Shown: piece by piece, positions 5,800 to 6,069 of the stretch
Layout of the letters: each line of letters begins with the position of its first letter
Position numbering within the stretch: position 1 is the stretch's first letter
Assembly: GCA_900554535.1 (NCBI GenBank)
Contig: USIA01000116.1
Span: forward strand, 1-6,069
From: an uncultured Oscillospiraceae bacterium
GTDB taxonomy: Bacteria > Bacillota > Clostridia > Oscillospirales > Acutalibacteraceae
Length of the DNA: 6,069 nt
Direction: 5' to 3'
Position numbers and translations under genes: made by a program
The notes under the pieces: model-generated
What the model was told of the DNA's origin: nothing
The model's input: the letters and a program-made list of their open reading frames with translations, nothing else
The model's database searches: none

Positions 5800-6069
5800 G
5801 TCCATTCTCCTTTATGGCGAGCATCCCGCAGGCAGCGCCGCGGCGGCCAGCTGTCGCGCGGTGGGACCAAAGTAAATCTGAATGGCATTGGGTGCAGAGA
5901 TTGCTGCAGGTAATCTGCGAGACACCAGCCTTTCGCAATAGGATAGCATTCGCTTCCCAGAGGTTTACGTGGAACTTCCCGTTACCGTCATCCCTTACAA
6001 CTGTATCCGTACGCAGCGCGGGAATCGCCGCAAACGCCTCCATCCCCGGTGCATCCACTTCAAAGCAGC
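5783..6069 (-). CDS. pgeF: Peptidoglycan editing factor PgeF (YfiH/YlmD), C-terminal part
   Basis: Only the last 95 or so residues are in the window; the frame stays open to the right edge, with CFEVDAPGMEAF first visible, so the start lies outside. GKFHVNLWEANAILLRKAGV and then NLCTQCHSDLLWSHR with a final small-residue strand (ACGMLAI) match the C-terminal part of the multicopper-oxidase-like YfiH/YlmD family. E. coli YfiH has been shown to act as a peptidoglycan editing enzyme that clears wrongly built UDP-MurNAc-peptides, and some relatives have purine nucleoside phosphorylase activity. The usual zinc-site cysteine and histidines (TADC, HAGW region) belong to the missing N-terminal part and cannot be checked. 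The usual FFSHRR motif reads LLWSHRA, and the TGR box reads AGR, both mild changes. The stop TAA at 5785-5783 lies inside the next gene. The family is cytoplasmic. Confidence 0.88.
   Translation of the reverse strand, partial: CFEVDAPGMEAFAAIPALRTDTVVRDDGNGKFHVNLWEANAILLRKAGVSQITCSNLCTQCHSDLLWSHRATAGRRGAACGMLAIKENGHDSVL
5807..5813 (-). promoter_or_regulatory. Ribosome binding site of the radical SAM gene
   Basis: AAAGGAG on the - strand inside the 3' end of pgeF, 7 bases before ATG 5799. Its position makes ATG 5799 a better start than ATG 5805. Confidence 0.75.

Noticed and set aside
4972..5913. Long + strand reading frame of 313 codons
   Set aside because: It lies opposite the radical SAM gene and pgeF, whose - strand proteins have clear family motifs; the + strand product is rich in Arg, Gln and His without any recognisable motif and has no ribosome binding site.

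Overview
The window looks like a chromosomal piece of a moderately high-GC gut Firmicute of class Clostridia, probably of the Oscillospiraceae/Ruminococcaceae type. I base this on the protein families (TnpV, the zinc-finger DUF6076-like protein, AlbA_2 ATP-binding protein, PflX-like radical SAM protein), the strong AAAGGAGG-type ribosome binding sites and the codon usage. No search could be run, so family names come from recognising motifs.

Left part, about 1-2870, is accessory and decayed DNA. A zinc-finger protein resembling DUF6076 enters from the left edge on the + strand and ends intact at 731. It overlaps by 8 bases an AlbA_2 (Schlafen-type) ATP-binding regulator with a C-terminal winged helix. 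That second gene is broken by an in-frame TAA at 1168, a one-base insertion near 1585 and a probable four-codon in-frame loss near 1495. Facing it on the - strand is a frameshifted tnpV (transposon-encoded protein) with a perfect ribosome binding site and its own terminator at 2059-2101. Between tnpV and the next intact gene lie two inverted repeats, a short repeat shared by both sides of tnpV, and a worn C-terminal scrap that looks like an IS256 (mutator) family transposase. All of this fits the remains of an integrated element that is being lost.

Right part, about 3050-6069, is ordinary core DNA, all on the - strand. In transcription order it holds the C-terminal end of pgeF (peptidoglycan editing factor, running off the right edge), a PflX-like radical SAM protein overlapping it by 17 bases, a membrane-anchored polysaccharide deacetylase after a 144-base gap, a good terminator at 3797-3837, and then a separately transcribed flavin reductase family protein with its own terminator at 3050-3084. 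pgeF and the deacetylase both point to cell-wall or surface-polysaccharide work; the radical SAM protein has no obvious substrate in the window.

I did not find a clearly new system. The most unusual item is the overlapping pair of DUF6076-like zinc-finger gene and AlbA_2/HATPase/winged-helix gene, which looks like a linked accessory module with unknown job, here with one partner inactivated.
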